A stretch of DNA of 64,000 nt. Source: Sphingobacterium arenae (GTDB lineage: Bacteria; Bacteroidota; Bacteroidia; Sphingobacteriales; Sphingobacteriaceae). Below, piece after piece: positions 42,621 to 53,363 of the stretch; positions within the stretch are counted from its first letter, which is position 1; every line of letters starts with the position of its first letter. The stretch spans positions 877,922-941,921 of the forward strand of contig NZ_JACNYK010000001.1 in assembly GCF_014692505.1 (NCBI RefSeq), read 5' to 3'. The notes beneath the pieces were generated by a model. That model did no database searches. It had not been told where the DNA came from and saw nothing but the letters and a program-made list of their open reading frames with translations. Position numbers and translations under genes: made by a program.

Positions 42621-42801
42621 CCATCGGTAAGCAGAGATAAAAACTAAAGAGGTGGATAAAAATTCTTTTTTCTAGAAAGAGGAAAACATAATTGTTTTTA
42701 TATACAAATATTGTATTTATATTTGAATGATATAGACCATGTTTTTCAGTGCGTATTAGCATGGGGAAGAAAGATGGGGAGAAATTATAAACAATTTAAT
42801 T

Positions 42802-45800
42802 ATGGTAATATCAACAAAAAGATGGGTTTTTTATGCGGTGTGCGCCGCAGCGTGGTGCTTTGCCAGTCCTGTAGCGAGAGCAGTGGGAACGCCCATAGCA
42901 CAGACACAAGATGTTATTCATCTAAGTGGACAGGTGCTGTCATCGGAAGGCGGGCCGGTAGCGGGGGCGACCATTCATTATGGCGGGGCGGAGGCATCCG
43001 CTGATCAAAATGGACGGTTTACAATGCAATTAGCGACCGCAGGCAATGTCGTTTTTTCGGCGATCGGACACACGTCCAAAACACTACGGGTTACGCAAGA
43101 TACGGTGTTGACCGTCGTATTGGATACGGACGAATCCCAGCTCGAGGAAATCGTCGTCGTCGGATATGGTGTACAACGCCGGTCGAATGTTTCGGGCGCA
43201 CTGGCTACAGTTGATGGAAAAACACTGAATGAACGTCCTGTCCCAAACGCAGCCAATATGTTGCAAGGTAGGATTCCGGGATTGCAGGTAACCCAACCAT
43301 CCGGAGAACCGGGGCGGGATAATCCCAATTTATTGATTCGGGGAAAAGGTACTTTTGGCAACAATACCGGCCCGTTGGTTCTAATTGACGGAGTAACTGG
43401 TTCATTGGATGCAATTTCTCCTGGAGACATCGAGAATGTGACGGTTTTGAAAGACGCATCTTCAGCAGCGATATATGGATCCAGAGCGGCGAATGGCGTA
43501 ATCTTAGTGACCACGAAAGGTGGAAAAAAAGGGGCGACGACAGTTAATTATCGTGTGAATGTTGGTCGGCATACACCAACAGCTTTACCCGATTTTATTA
43601 CCAATTCCGCAGAGTATATGGACATGTATAATGCAGCGGCAAAACGATCGGGCATTGCGTTTGAGTTTAAGCCGGAACAGATCGACGCTTACCGCAATGC
43701 GACAGATCGAGAACAATATCCAAATTTTGATGCGGTAGATTATTACATCAATCCGGCGACCGTGCACAATCATAATTTATCCATAAGCGGCGGTGATGAA
43801 AAAAGCACCTTTAATTTATCGCTTGGCTATCTTGATCAAAAAGCCATGATCAAAGGCTATGATTTTAAACGCTATAATGCATTGCTGAACTATACGAATG
43901 AGCTTTCAGACTACGTGAAAGTGGGGACGATCGTGAATGCCACATATCGAGACAGACAGGAACCTCCTTTCACCGGCGAAAATATGGCATTGGCAATTTA
44001 TGCGTCAGGGCCTTTGTACGGTCCGTTTCTACCTGATGGAAGTGGAAGAGTGGTTTCTAAAGCTTATGAAGGGGAAGGCAGAAACCGTAATCCACAGGAG
44101 TATTACGCGATGGGGAATCAATATACGAAGGATTATAGGGTGAATGCGCAGGCGTTTATTGACATTACGCCGTTCAAGGATTTGACCTGGACCACGAAAT
44201 TTGCCTTGAATTATGAGGATCAGTATTATAAAATGCACCAAGTTCCTTATGATGCCTTTTTGTTGCAAGAACGCGACCCGGCAACTGGAGACTACAAGCG
44301 CTCCACATTCGGTCCCGATATTGTGGGCGTGACCGATCAATATGCGAAGACATTGACCCCGACGATTTACTCTGTTTTAAATTATAATACACAGTTTGGT
44401 AGTGATCATAATTTCTCGGCCTTGGCTGGATACGAGCAGGTATCTTATCGTACACAAAGTCTGCGTGGACGTAGAACGTCCAGTGTTTATCCTGAGTTGC
44501 AGGATCTAACCGGATATTTGCCTTCAGGAGAGACGTTGTATTTTAACCACCCACGGCTGCCTGGAGTGATTGCACCGACCGAATGGGCTTTACAATCTGT
44601 TTTTGGACGTGTGGGTTATAATTACAAAGAGAAATATTTTATAGAATCGAATATCCGTTATGACGGAACCTCTAAAGTGTCTCCTGAATATCGTTGGGGA
44701 GTATTCCCTTCTTTCTCAGGGGCGTGGATGGCATCTAAAGAGGACTTTTTTCAAGAAGCATTGCCTTGGATCTCGCAATTGAAGTTGCGCACTTCTTATG
44801 GCATTCTTGGCAATCAGGATATTGGCGCTTATGCTTACCACAATAATCTCGATCTTCGTGATATTTATTATTCGTTTGATAACGAGCAATTAAGTTCGGG
44901 TGCCGTGCTGAATAAGTTTAGTGACCAAAGCTTACGTTGGGAATCAACCAGTATATTTAACGTAGGTTTTGATTTGGCGTTGAAAAATCGCTTGCTCGAA
45001 GTGAACTTTGATTGGTTTAACAAAACGTCGTATGACATCTTGGCAGCACAACCGGTTCCGGCAAGTTTAGGTCTAAAAGAGCCAACAACCAATGATGGAA
45101 AATTACGCAATAAAGGTATAGAACTTGCCTTGTCGCACCACAATCGTATTGGTAGCGTGACGTACAGTGTAAACGGGATGATTTCTACGGCGCGCAATGA
45201 ATTGTTACATATTCGGGTGCCAGAATATAAGACCCGTATAAAAGAAGTTGGACAAGCCTATGATGCACACTACCTGTATGTGTGGGACGGAATCTTTCAG
45301 GAAGAAGACGTTTTGCCGGGATCGACTGTTCCAACACATGAATTAAATCCGAACCCACAAGCAGGTGATCTGAAAATGAAAGATGTTAACGGCGACGGCG
45401 TCGTCAATGCGGACGACCGTGTCGTGACAAAGGGCGCTTATCCAAACTATATGTATTCGTTCGGCGTGAATGTGGGTTATAAGAATTTCAATTTAAGTGC
45501 CTTTTTTCAAGGTGTGGACGGATTGAAAAACCGAGTGGAAAACTGGGGGATGGATCCGTTTATGCAAGGCACACCGCCGACGACAGAGTGGAGAAATGCC
45601 TGGACGCCAGAAAATCGAAGTAACGAACTGCCAGGTGTATATGTTGCCGGTTATCAAGGTGTTGCTAACTATAAAGGCTCGACGTACTATTTACGCGACG
45701 CTTCATACCTGCGGTTAAAGAACATTATGCTTTCCTATGATGTACCAACAAACTGGATAGAGTCCGCAAAGCTAAAAGGCGCACAGGTATATATATCGGC

Positions 45801-45924
45801 GGATAATCTTTTTACGATTACCGATTACAAAGGATCCGATCCGGAACGTGCATCGACATCTGGAAATTATGCGCAATATCCGCAGGCGAGAATTTTTAAT
45901 ATTGGAGCTAGCATTAGATTTTAA
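42802..45924 (+). CDS. SusC-family TonB-dependent outer-membrane transporter (locus 2)
   Basis: A 1040-residue SusC homologue. Signal peptide to about ASPVARA, carboxypeptidase-regulatory-like domain (LSGQVLSSEGGPVAGATIHY), TonB-box-like LEEIVVVGYG, plug with LVLIDGVTGS and DVTVLKDASSAAIYGSRAANG-type signature (VTVLKDASSAAIYGSR), and a barrel ending RIFNIGASIRF. It differs clearly from the first SusC, so it probably takes a different oligosaccharide. Its SusD partner is encoded 39 bp downstream. Regulation is probably through the repeat-rich region upstream. Confidence 0.96.
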   Translation: MVISTKRWVFYAVCAAAWCFASPVARAVGTPIAQTQDVIHLSGQVLSSEGGPVAGATIHYGGAEASADQNGRFTMQLATAGNVVFSAIGHTSKTLRVTQDTVLTVVLDTDESQLEEIVVVGYGVQRRSNVSGALATVDGKTLNERPVPNAANMLQGRIPGLQVTQPSGEPGRDNPNLLIRGKGTFGNNTGPLVLIDGVTGSLDAISPGDIENVTVLKDASSAAIYGSRAANGVILVTTKGGKKGATTVNYRVNVGRHTPTALPDFITNSAEYMDMYNAAAKRSGIAFEFKPEQIDAYRNATDREQYPNFDAVDYYINPATVHNHNLSISGGDEKSTFNLSLGYLDQKAMIKGYDFKRYNALLNYTNELSDYVKVGTIVNATYRDRQEPPFTGENMALAIYASGPLYGPFLPDGSGRVVSKAYEGEGRNRNPQEYYAMGNQYTKDYRVNAQAFIDITPFKDLTWTTKFALNYEDQYYKMHQVPYDAFLLQERDPATGDYKRSTFGPDIVGVTDQYAKTLTPTIYSVLNYNTQFGSDHNFSALAGYEQVSYRTQSLRGRRTSSVYPELQDLTGYLPSGETLYFNHPRLPGVIAPTEWALQSVFGRVGYNYKEKYFIESNIRYDGTSKVSPEYRWGVFPSFSGAWMASKEDFFQEALPWISQLKLRTSYGILGNQDIGAYAYHNNLDLRDIYYSFDNEQLSSGAVLNKFSDQSLRWESTSIFNVGFDLALKNRLLEVNFDWFNKTSYDILAAQPVPASLGLKEPTTNDGKLRNKGIELALSHHNRIGSVTYSVNGMISTARNELLHIRVPEYKTRIKEVGQAYDAHYLYVWDGIFQEEDVLPGSTVPTHELNPNPQAGDLKMKDVNGDGVVNADDRVVTKGAYPNYMYSFGVNVGYKNFNLSAFFQGVDGLKNRVENWGMDPFMQGTPPTTEWRNAWTPENRSNELPGVYVAGYQGVANYKGSTYYLRDASYLRLKNIMLSYDVPTNWIESAKLKGAQVYISADNLFTITDYKGSDPERASTSGNYAQYPQARIFNIGASIRF

Positions 45925-45963
45925 GCGCTACAAAGCGTAAATTTTATTTAAAGAAATTGTACC

Positions 45964-47520
45964 ATGAAAGGTTTTAAAATATTAACATGTGCAGCGGCTG
46001 CCTCGCTTATATTATTAGGCGGAAGTTGCAATAAGGATTTTCTAGATAGAAATCCGGAGAACAGTGTGTCGGGCGAAATTTTTTGGAAGAGTCAGGCCGA
46101 TGTGGAAACAGCGTTGGCAGGGGTCTATTACCGGCTGCAGGAGAATTTTATGGGCTACGAACGGGTCTACTTTGACGCGCTGACAGATAATGCATTTCCG
46201 GATCCGGGAAATAACACACAACCGAATTTAGGTGCGATGACGATTGGAGCTATTTCACCTGGTTTGGGTGGTGTCCTAGAGCATTTATATGAAACACCTT
46301 ACAAACTAATATCCAGTGCAAATTATTTTTTAGACAATGTGGATAAAGCGGAAATAGATGAACAAACCGTTAACGTCTATAAAGCAGAAATCCGTTTCCT
46401 ACGTGCACTGGCGTATTTTGATCTCGTGCAATCGTTTGGTGGGGTCGTGATCTATCGTAATTTTTTGTCGAAAGTTGAGGATGCTCGTATTCCACAATCT
46501 TCCGAGGAGGAAGTTTATGCCTTTATCCATGAGGATTTGGACTTTGCAATAGAACATCTGTCAGCAACAGCCTATACTGGCCATGCCGTGAAAGGTAGTG
46601 CGCAGGGAATCAAAGCACGCGTCTACATGACGCAGCAAAATTGGTCTGCCGCCCGCACCCTATTAGCGGAAATTATCAGTGATAATACGTTTGCGTTAGC
46701 CGATAATTATGAAGATCTTTTTACGACTACAGGTCAGGCAAAAGCCTCTGTGAATCGCGAAATTATTTTTGCAACGCAATATCTGGCACCCAATAGTGTA
46801 CACCGTCTTACCCCAGGAGCAGGAGGGCTAGATATCGAGTTGGGCTGGTATGCGTTGATGCAGCCCTACAAAAATCTGGTAGACGACTATGAGATGCGGG
46901 ATGGTAAGCGTCCAGCCGAATCCGACCTGTACGAAGCAGATAAGCCTTATGAAAATAGGGACCCCAGACTTTATGCCACGGTAAGGCTTCCGGGCGATGT
47001 CTGGACTAACCCCGTGACCGGAGAAGTTTGGGATGCGACGTATAATACCTATACAGGCTTTCACACAAAGAAATGGGTGGATTTGAGACGTTTACCTATT
47101 ACTACCGCTACAGCGGCACAATCAGATCAGGATTATATCCATCTTCGTTATGCCGATATATTGTTGATGTATGCAGAAGCTGTTAACGAATTAGATGGGC
47201 CGGTCGATTTGGTATACAATCAGCTTAATTTAGTTCGCGGAAGAACGAGCGTAGACTTGCCCGATGTAGATCGATCAATATACGATACAAAAGATAAGCT
47301 TCGGGAGTATATCCGCCACGAACGGCGTATAGAATTTGCTTTGGAGGGACATCGGTATAATGACTTAAAGCGTTGGAGAATTGCGCATACGCTGTTGCCG
47401 ACAGTGAAGACGCCATCGGGTGTTTCATACGTGTTTAAGGAGCACAATTACCGTCTACCGTTTAGTATCACAGAATTAGATAATAATCCGCAACTAGAAC
47501 AAAATGAGGGGTATAGGTGA
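45964..47520 (+). CDS. SusD/RagB-family glycan-binding lipoprotein (locus 2)
   Basis: A 518-residue surface lipoprotein with cysteine 22 after LLGGS, a slightly atypical lipobox. The SusD hallmark KAEIRFLRALAYFDLVQSFG is near residue 140, with LRYADILLMYAEAVNELDG and ERRIEFALEGHRYNDLKRW near the C-terminus. It pairs with the SusC encoded upstream. Forty-two bases separate it from the first solute-binding-protein gene. Confidence 0.95.
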   Translation: MKGFKILTCAAAASLILLGGSCNKDFLDRNPENSVSGEIFWKSQADVETALAGVYYRLQENFMGYERVYFDALTDNAFPDPGNNTQPNLGAMTIGAISPGLGGVLEHLYETPYKLISSANYFLDNVDKAEIDEQTVNVYKAEIRFLRALAYFDLVQSFGGVVIYRNFLSKVEDARIPQSSEEEVYAFIHEDLDFAIEHLSATAYTGHAVKGSAQGIKARVYMTQQNWSAARTLLAEIISDNTFALADNYEDLFTTTGQAKASVNREIIFATQYLAPNSVHRLTPGAGGLDIELGWYALMQPYKNLVDDYEMRDGKRPAESDLYEADKPYENRDPRLYATVRLPGDVWTNPVTGEVWDATYNTYTGFHTKKWVDLRRLPITTATAAQSDQDYIHLRYADILLMYAEAVNELDGPVDLVYNQLNLVRGRTSVDLPDVDRSIYDTKDKLREYIRHERRIEFALEGHRYNDLKRWRIAHTLLPTVKTPSGVSYVFKEHNYRLPFSITELDNNPQLEQNEGYR

Positions 47521-47562
47521 TATCCCGTTGTAATACGAGAAAAAAAACAATAATTTTAATAC

Positions 47563-48735
47563 ATGAAGAAAGAGAAAATCCAACTGAAAGGGATTACATG
47601 GGGGCATACAAGGGGATTTGTGCCGATGGTTGCAACAGCGCAACGTTATGAAGAGTTACACCCGGAAATCGAAATCGTTTGGACGAAGCGTACATTGCAG
47701 GAGTTTGCAGACAAGTCGGTTACGGATTTAGCGAAGGAATATGATTTGTTGGTCATTGACCATCCATGGACGGGGCATGCAGCGGCGCAAAAAATGGTCA
47801 TTCCTTTTGATGATTTTCTGCCGGAAGTGTTTTTGGCAGATCAGCAAGAAAACAGTGTGGGCCAATCGTATGCCAGCTACAACTTTGAAGGAAAGCAGTG
47901 GGCATTACCTATTGATGCGGCAACGCCTGTGGCAGCGAGCCGTCCAGATCTTTTAAAAGAACTTGGTGCGGAACTTCCCCGTACCTTTGAAGATCTTCTA
48001 GCCTTAGCCAAAAAAGGACGTGTTGGATTTTCTCTCTTGCCAATTGATGTATTAATGAGTTTCTATATGTTCTGTTGTTCATCGGGGGAAGCCCCATGTC
48101 AGAACGATGAGGAGGTTGTAAGTGAAGAAACAGGCGTTTTCGTTCTGAAACTTTTCAAGTCACTAGCAGATCATATCGATACGCGTTTTTATGAAAAAAA
48201 TCCCTTTAAGGTATTTGAAGATATGACGCAACAAGATGAAATTGCGTATTGTCCGTTTGCTTACGGGTATTCTAATTATTCGAAGGTTGGCTATGCCCGG
48301 AAGCTCCTACATTTCCATGATTTGGTAGCTTTGAAAGCAGGTGATGAACCAATGAAGAGTACATTGGGAGGCGCAGGCTTAGCTGTTTCTTCCCAGGGTA
48401 AACATATTGATGTTGCGGTGGATTATGCCCGTTTTGTGGCATCGCCGGAAATACAGGAAACCTTATATGTGGAAAATGGTGGACAGCCGGGGCATTTAAA
48501 AGCCTGGGAAAATGTACAAGTCAACGCAGCCACAGCTGATTATTTTAAGAATACGTTGCCGACATTGCAGCGAGCATATCTCCGTCCACGATACGACGGG
48601 CATCTACATTTTCAGGACCACGCTGGTGATGTTGTCGTGAATTATTTGAAAAATGGCGGAGATGAACATGCTGTGTTGCGTGAACTAAATAATATGTATC
48701 GGAACTCATTAACATGGGAAAGTAAGAATGGATAA
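47563..48735 (+). CDS. Leaderless extracellular-solute-binding-protein homologue 1
   Basis: A 390-residue type II periplasmic-binding fold (ABC sugar-binding family 1). The N-terminus IQLKGITWGHTRGFVPMVATA starts directly in the fold, with no signal peptide or lipobox, and the protein contains several cysteines (FCCSS), as expected for the cytoplasm. Fold motifs include YDLLVIDHPWTGHAAAQ, WALPIDAATPVAASRPDLL and GGAGLAVSSQGKHIDVAVDY, and the C-terminus has DYARFVASPEIQETLY. No ABC permease or ATPase lies in this operon. It overlaps the first CoA-transferase gene by 8 bp. A cytosolic sensor or enzyme-partner role is possible; function unknown. Confidence 0.75.
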   Translation: MKKEKIQLKGITWGHTRGFVPMVATAQRYEELHPEIEIVWTKRTLQEFADKSVTDLAKEYDLLVIDHPWTGHAAAQKMVIPFDDFLPEVFLADQQENSVGQSYASYNFEGKQWALPIDAATPVAASRPDLLKELGAELPRTFEDLLALAKKGRVGFSLLPIDVLMSFYMFCCSSGEAPCQNDEEVVSEETGVFVLKLFKSLADHIDTRFYEKNPFKVFEDMTQQDEIAYCPFAYGYSNYSKVGYARKLLHFHDLVALKAGDEPMKSTLGGAGLAVSSQGKHIDVAVDYARFVASPEIQETLYVENGGQPGHLKAWENVQVNAATADYFKNTLPTLQRAYLRPRYDGHLHFQDHAGDVVVNYLKNGGDEHAVLRELNNMYRNSLTWESKNG

Positions 48736-49879
48736 CAAACCTTTAGACGGCCTATTGGTACTAGAGTTCTCCCAATTTATGGCAGGACCTACTGCTGGAC
48801 TGCGATTAGCGGATCTGGGGGCTCGTGTGGTGAAAATTGAACGTCCCGTTAAGGGGGAAGGAGGACGCCAAATTGCGATTAAAAACATCTTTGTCGACGA
48901 TAGTAGCTTAGTCTTTCACACGATAAATCGGAATAAGGAGTCCTATGCCGCGGATTTAAAAAACGAAAAGGATCTAGCGGATATCAAAGCCTTGATACAA
49001 AAAGCGGATGTCATTACCCATAATTTTCGTCCGGGTGTAATGGAAAAAATCGGCTTGGATTACGAAAGTGTCAAAGCGCTAAATCCAAAGATTATATACG
49101 CCACCGTGACCGGCTATGGAAACGAAGGCCCTTGGGCGAAAAAGCCCGGACAGGATCTGCTAGTGCAGTCCATGTCTGGACTTTCTTGGTTATCCGGAAG
49201 TGAAGGGGATGGGCCGGTACCTTTCGGCTTGGCCGTAATCGATATGTATTGTGCTACCCATCTTACCCAAGGTATATTAGCTGCTCTATTAAAACGCTCC
49301 CGTACCGAGGAAGGTGTGTTGGTAGAAGTTAGTTTGCTTGAATCGGCATTGGATATGCAGTTTGAAGTGTTAACGACTTATTTTAATGATGGAAGAAAGC
49401 TGCCGAAACGATCTGCGGTTCGTGGGGGAGGCCATGCGTATTTAAGCGCACCATACGGATTGTACCAAACAGCGAATGGCTATCTGGCGCTCGCTATGGG
49501 TGATTTGCAGAAGATAGCCGTTGTTATTGGACTGTCGGAAGAGCGCTATCAGGATCAGTCGATGTGGTTCTCTCAGCGAGATACCATCATGCGAGAACTG
49601 GGGCAGGCACTCCGCGAAAAAACAACCCAGGAATGGGTAACCTTATTGGAGAAAGCGGGCATCTGGTGTGGATCGGTGCATGATTACCATACCTTTTTGC
49701 AGGAAGAGAGCTTCGTACAAACAGGGATGTTGCAAGAAATCGCGCTGCACGACGGAACCGCACTGCGGACAACCCGGAGTGTGTATGGCATCGACGGGCA
49801 TTATTTGTATTCGAACAAGCCTGCTCCGAAAGTAGGGGATGATAATGAAAAGATTGTGGAAGATTATTTAATACGTTGA
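48728..49879 (+). CDS. Class III CoA-transferase (CaiB/BaiF family) 1
   Basis: A 383-residue family III CoA-transferase. Seen: [23 protein letters not shown] at the N-terminus, [13 protein letters not shown] (CoA-binding region), [15 protein letters not shown], and the catalytic aspartate, probably D172 in [11 protein letters not shown]. The family moves CoA between carboxylic acids, with an aspartyl-CoA thioester intermediate; members act on oxalate, carnitine, (S)-malate, citramalate and mesaconate. It is followed 1 bp later by a paralogue. The substrate here must be a carboxylate from glycan breakdown, but is not evident. Confidence 0.9.
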   Translation: MDNKPLDGLLVLEFSQFMAGPTAGLRLADLGARVVKIERPVKGEGGRQIAIKNIFVDDSSLVFHTINRNKESYAADLKNEKDLADIKALIQKADVITHNFRPGVMEKIGLDYESVKALNPKIIYATVTGYGNEGPWAKKPGQDLLVQSMSGLSWLSGSEGDGPVPFGLAVIDMYCATHLTQGILAALLKRSRTEEGVLVEVSLLESALDMQFEVLTTYFNDGRKLPKRSAVRGGGHAYLSAPYGLYQTANGYLALAMGDLQKIAVVIGLSEERYQDQSMWFSQRDTIMRELGQALREKTTQEWVTLLEKAGIWCGSVHDYHTFLQEESFVQTGMLQEIALHDGTALRTTRSVYGIDGHYLYSNKPAPKVGDDNEKIVEDYLIR

Positions 49880-49880
49880 T

Positions 49881-51023
49881 ATGTTACCCTTAGCAGGTTT
49901 TACAGTAATAGATTTTAGTCAATTTCTATCCGGTCCATTAACGAGCCTTCGTTTGGCCGATTTGGGTGCTCGGGTTATTAAAATAGAAAAGCCGGGCACG
50001 GGCGATATATGTCGACAATTATATACCTCCGAGATCGTATTAAATGGGACATCTACCGTTTTTCATGCAATTAACCGGAATAAGGAAAGTATCATACTGG
50101 ATATAAAAAGTGAGGCGGATTGTCGCGTTATCCGGGACTTGATTGCTCAAGCGGATGTAGTGATGCATAATTTTCGACCGGGTGTCATGGAACGTTTAGG
50201 TTTTGATTATGCGCGCGTTCGGGAAATCAACCCGACGGTTATTTATGGAGAGATTTCCGGATACGGAAAAGAAGGCACATGGGCGGCTAAGCCTGGGCAA
50301 GATTTATTGTTACAATCACTCACGGGCATGACCTGGCTCAGTGGCGACGCCACAAATGGGCCTGTTCCCATGGGCTTATCTATTGTAGATATGTTTGCCG
50401 GAGGCAACTTGTGTAGCGCTATTTTGGCTTGTTTATACCGTCGGGCGATACAAAAAGTCGGTGCACACGTACACGTTAGTATGCTCGATTCAGCGGTAGA
50501 CATACAGTTTGAAACCGTTACGACCTATTTTCGGGACGGTCAATTACTGCCGCAACGGAGTGAAGTGAGTAATGCACACGCCTATTTGGCCGCTCCATAT
50601 GGGGTATATCGTACAGCAGACGGCTTTCTAGCCTTGGCGATGGGATCTATCCCGCAATTGAGACAATTATTGGATTGTCGGGAATTGGAAAACTTTACCG
50701 ATGGCGAACAAGCATTTAAAGAGCGGGATGCTATTAAAAAGATTTTGATGCAGCATTTAATAACCAAGTCTACCGCTCATTGGCTTGGTATTTTGGAAGC
50801 TGCAGATATATGGTGTGCGGATGTGTTGGATTGGCATCGATTGACGGAACATGATGGTTTTAAAATATTAGATATGGTGCAACAGGTAACGATGGGCGAT
50901 GGATTTACGTATGAAACAACCCGCTGTCCGATCCGAATAGATGGAGAGCTATTGATCTCTTCAAAAGGTTCTCCGAAATTAGGGGAGCATACCACTAAAA
51001 TATTGGAGGAATTATATGGATAA
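49881..51023 (+). CDS. Class III CoA-transferase (CaiB/BaiF family) 2
   Basis: A 380-residue paralogue of the preceding protein, with the same motif order: [49 protein letters not shown], and the probable catalytic aspartate D170 in [11 protein letters not shown]. Both copies therefore look active. Two adjacent class III subunits recall succinyl-CoA:(S)-malate CoA-transferase of Chloroflexus, in which SmtA and SmtB form one enzyme. It overlaps the second solute-binding-protein gene by 8 bp. Confidence 0.9.
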   Translation: MLPLAGFTVIDFSQFLSGPLTSLRLADLGARVIKIEKPGTGDICRQLYTSEIVLNGTSTVFHAINRNKESIILDIKSEADCRVIRDLIAQADVVMHNFRPGVMERLGFDYARVREINPTVIYGEISGYGKEGTWAAKPGQDLLLQSLTGMTWLSGDATNGPVPMGLSIVDMFAGGNLCSAILACLYRRAIQKVGAHVHVSMLDSAVDIQFETVTTYFRDGQLLPQRSEVSNAHAYLAAPYGVYRTADGFLALAMGSIPQLRQLLDCRELENFTDGEQAFKERDAIKKILMQHLITKSTAHWLGILEAADIWCADVLDWHRLTEHDGFKILDMVQQVTMGDGFTYETTRCPIRIDGELLISSKGSPKLGEHTTKILEELYG

Positions 51024-52239
51024 GTTACGTTTTGCGGTTCGGAAGTTCGACCCTTTCGAAAGAACCCTGGAAAAATGTTGGTCCGCCTATCAAAATTTGT
51101 ACCCTTCGGACGTACAAATGGAATTCGTACCCTTGGATCTAGAACAGCTAACAGATGCTTTCTTCGAACGGAAAGGTCTTTGTAATGGTGATTGGGACAT
51201 CGTACATATCAATACGGATTGGGTAACACGAGCATTTGAAACAGACGGGTTGTTCGCGTTGGATGACTTTGTTCAAACAGCTCCCCCAGAAGATTACCCG
51301 AATATTTGGTCGAATAGCTTAACGGGTTTACAAAATTTTAACGGAAATCTATATGGGCTTCCTTTTCACGACGGACCGGAGTGCCTTGTGCTTAGGAAAG
51401 ACTTATTTGAAAATAAAGAAGAGCAGCGGCGTTTTCAAGAACGCTATGGCAAAGCACTGGAGGTTCCCAAAACTTGGGATGATTTTTTAAAGGTAGCCGA
51501 TTTCTTTACCAGACCGGAAGACAATCTCTACGGGACGGTCTTCGCAGGATATCCGGATGGACATAATGCCGTGTTTGACTTTTGTATACAGCTCTGGTCT
51601 CGCGGTGCGGAGCTTTCTGTTGGTGATAAACCTATTCAGCTGGATCAACCGGTAGCGGTAGCATCTTTGGATTTCTATAGAGCCTTATTTCAAAAACAAA
51701 CTTGTCTGCATCCGCAATCGGCAACCTATGAATCTGTCCAAGCAGGTCAAGCCTTTGCACGTGGAGAGGTCGCGATGATGGTCAATTGGTTTGGCTTTGC
51801 ATCATGGGCACAAATAGATGATGCGTCTGCCGTGAAAGGAAAGGTAGACGTGGCACCTATTCCGGCGGTTAAAACAGCCGTGTCCCCGTCGCTAAATGTC
51901 TATTGGCTGTATGCTATCCCGGCAGGTAGCCGGCATAAAGAACTCGCTTACGATTTTATCCGCTTTGCCGTGAGCAAAGCGAACGATAAACTTTTGACAT
52001 TGGAGGGAGGCGTTGGTTGTCGTTATTCAACCTGGCATGATGTGGATATAAATGAAACTATTCCTTTTTATAACAAACTCGCGGAATTGCACGAGACTGC
52101 ACGTACGTTGCCGAGATTGGCAAACTGGCCACAGATTGCACATATTATCGACGAGACGGTTACGGGCGCAATTCAAACGGATCGAAGTAGCCATGGGCTA
52201 TTAATGGAGGCACAGGAGAAAATAAATAAATGGATATGA
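51016..52239 (+). CDS. Leaderless extracellular-solute-binding-protein homologue 2
   Basis: A 407-residue ABC-sugar-binding-like protein related in fold to the product of 47563, but with clearly different sequence. The N-terminus [17 protein letters not shown] lacks a signal peptide. Fold features: [60 protein letters not shown], and [17 protein letters not shown]. It contains multiple cysteines. No transport partner is visible. The overlap with both neighbours (8 bp and 10 bp) shows tight co-expression with a CoA-transferase and an oxidoreductase, an unusual place for a binding protein. Confidence 0.75.
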   Translation: MDKLRFAVRKFDPFERTLEKCWSAYQNLYPSDVQMEFVPLDLEQLTDAFFERKGLCNGDWDIVHINTDWVTRAFETDGLFALDDFVQTAPPEDYPNIWSNSLTGLQNFNGNLYGLPFHDGPECLVLRKDLFENKEEQRRFQERYGKALEVPKTWDDFLKVADFFTRPEDNLYGTVFAGYPDGHNAVFDFCIQLWSRGAELSVGDKPIQLDQPVAVASLDFYRALFQKQTCLHPQSATYESVQAGQAFARGEVAMMVNWFGFASWAQIDDASAVKGKVDVAPIPAVKTAVSPSLNVYWLYAIPAGSRHKELAYDFIRFAVSKANDKLLTLEGGVGCRYSTWHDVDINETIPFYNKLAELHETARTLPRLANWPQIAHIIDETVTGAIQTDRSSHGLLMEAQEKINKWI

Positions 52240-53318
52240 TACCTATTGATTATAAAGCGATTTTGCCAAAGCAACCCTTGCCCATTGTTATTATTGGCGC
52301 AGGTGGTATTGTAAAAGATGCCCATCTGCCGGCTTATCGTAAGGCCGGTTTTGAGGTGCATGGCATGGTGAACCGGACAAAAGCGAAGGCAGAAGCTTTG
52401 GCGCAGGAGTTTGGTATTCCGCATGTCTACGATTCGGTCGCCGATGCGGTAGCACAAGCGCCGGAAAATGCGGTGTACGACATTACGATTATGCCCAATA
52501 AATTTATCGAAACCTTGGAGGCCTTGCCTGATGGAGCAGCCGTTTTGATTCAAAAACCCATGGGCGATTATTACCCCGAAAGCGAAGCTATTTTGGAGGT
52601 TTGCCAACGGAAAGGTTTAGTGGCGGCGATCAATTGCCAACTTCGTCAAGCGCCATTCGTTAACGCGGCACGTTGGCTCATTGAACAGGGGTATATCGGT
52701 GAGGTTTATGATATGGAGGTACGTGTAAACTTACATACACCTTGGCAACTTTTTCCACACGTGATGGTACATCCACGTTTGGAAATTCTCTATCACAGTG
52801 TACATTATATTGATTTGATCCGCTCGTTTTTGGGGAATCCACACTCGGTATATGCGAAGACGTTGAGGCACCCCGCAAAAGATCTATCGTCGAGCCGAAC
52901 GACACTTTTATTTGATTATGGCGATACATTACACGCCGTTGTCAATACCAATCACGATCATGATTTCGGGCCAAAACACCAAGAAAGCTACATCAAATGG
53001 GAAGGGACAAAAGGTGCCATAAAAACCACCATGGGCGTATTAATGGACTATCCGCATGGTGTCCCCGATGTATTTGAATATTGCATTAAACCAACGGACG
53101 GAAGTGCACCACAATGGGTGGAATATCCGGTCGAAGGCACCTGGTTTCCCGATGCATTCATTGGGAGCATGGGCAGTTTAATGCGGTATAAACTTGGTGA
53201 AATAGCCGTGCTGCCCGCAGCTGTAGAGGATGTTATCCATACCATGGCAGTGGTGGAAGCCGCCTATAAGAGCAGTGCACAAGGTGGTCAACCTATCGAT
53301 TACAATCAACAAGGATAA
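52230..53318 (+). CDS. Gfo/Idh/MocA-family NAD(P)-dependent oxidoreductase (locus 2)
   Basis: A 362-residue protein with a Rossmann fold (PIVIIGAGGIVKDAHLPAYRKA, residues about 16-37), the EKP-like IQKPMGDYYPESEA near residue 110, and the C-terminal domain with HPRLEILYHSVHYIDLIRS, whose histidines are in the region of the catalytic His of the family. No signal peptide. It would oxidise a hydroxyl of a sugar or sugar-acid intermediate with NAD(P)+. It overlaps the binding-protein gene by 10 bp, so it belongs to the same block. Confidence 0.85.
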   Translation: MDMIPIDYKAILPKQPLPIVIIGAGGIVKDAHLPAYRKAGFEVHGMVNRTKAKAEALAQEFGIPHVYDSVADAVAQAPENAVYDITIMPNKFIETLEALPDGAAVLIQKPMGDYYPESEAILEVCQRKGLVAAINCQLRQAPFVNAARWLIEQGYIGEVYDMEVRVNLHTPWQLFPHVMVHPRLEILYHSVHYIDLIRSFLGNPHSVYAKTLRHPAKDLSSSRTTLLFDYGDTLHAVVNTNHDHDFGPKHQESYIKWEGTKGAIKTTMGVLMDYPHGVPDVFEYCIKPTDGSAPQWVEYPVEGTWFPDAFIGSMGSLMRYKLGEIAVLPAAVEDVIHTMAVVEAAYKSSAQGGQPIDYNQQG

Positions 53319-53363
53319 AGGAATCTCTAATTACTCATAATTTATCACGCACAATTTTAAGAC

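Larger units (their letters stand above)
42387..42801. promoter_or_regulatory. 415-bp divergent intergenic region with repeat array and candidate promoter
   Basis: The longest non-coding stretch in the window, between the IclR gene and susC 2. It holds an 11-bp tandem array (42531-42585), an inverted repeat upstream of it (42511-42519 with 42538-42546), a 12-bp stem-loop (42585-42620) and a TATATTTG box at 42718-42725 matching the Bacteroidota -7 consensus TAnnTTTG, with TTG at 42692 as a possible -33 element 23 bp away. No open frame of credible size was seen. Confidence 0.55.
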
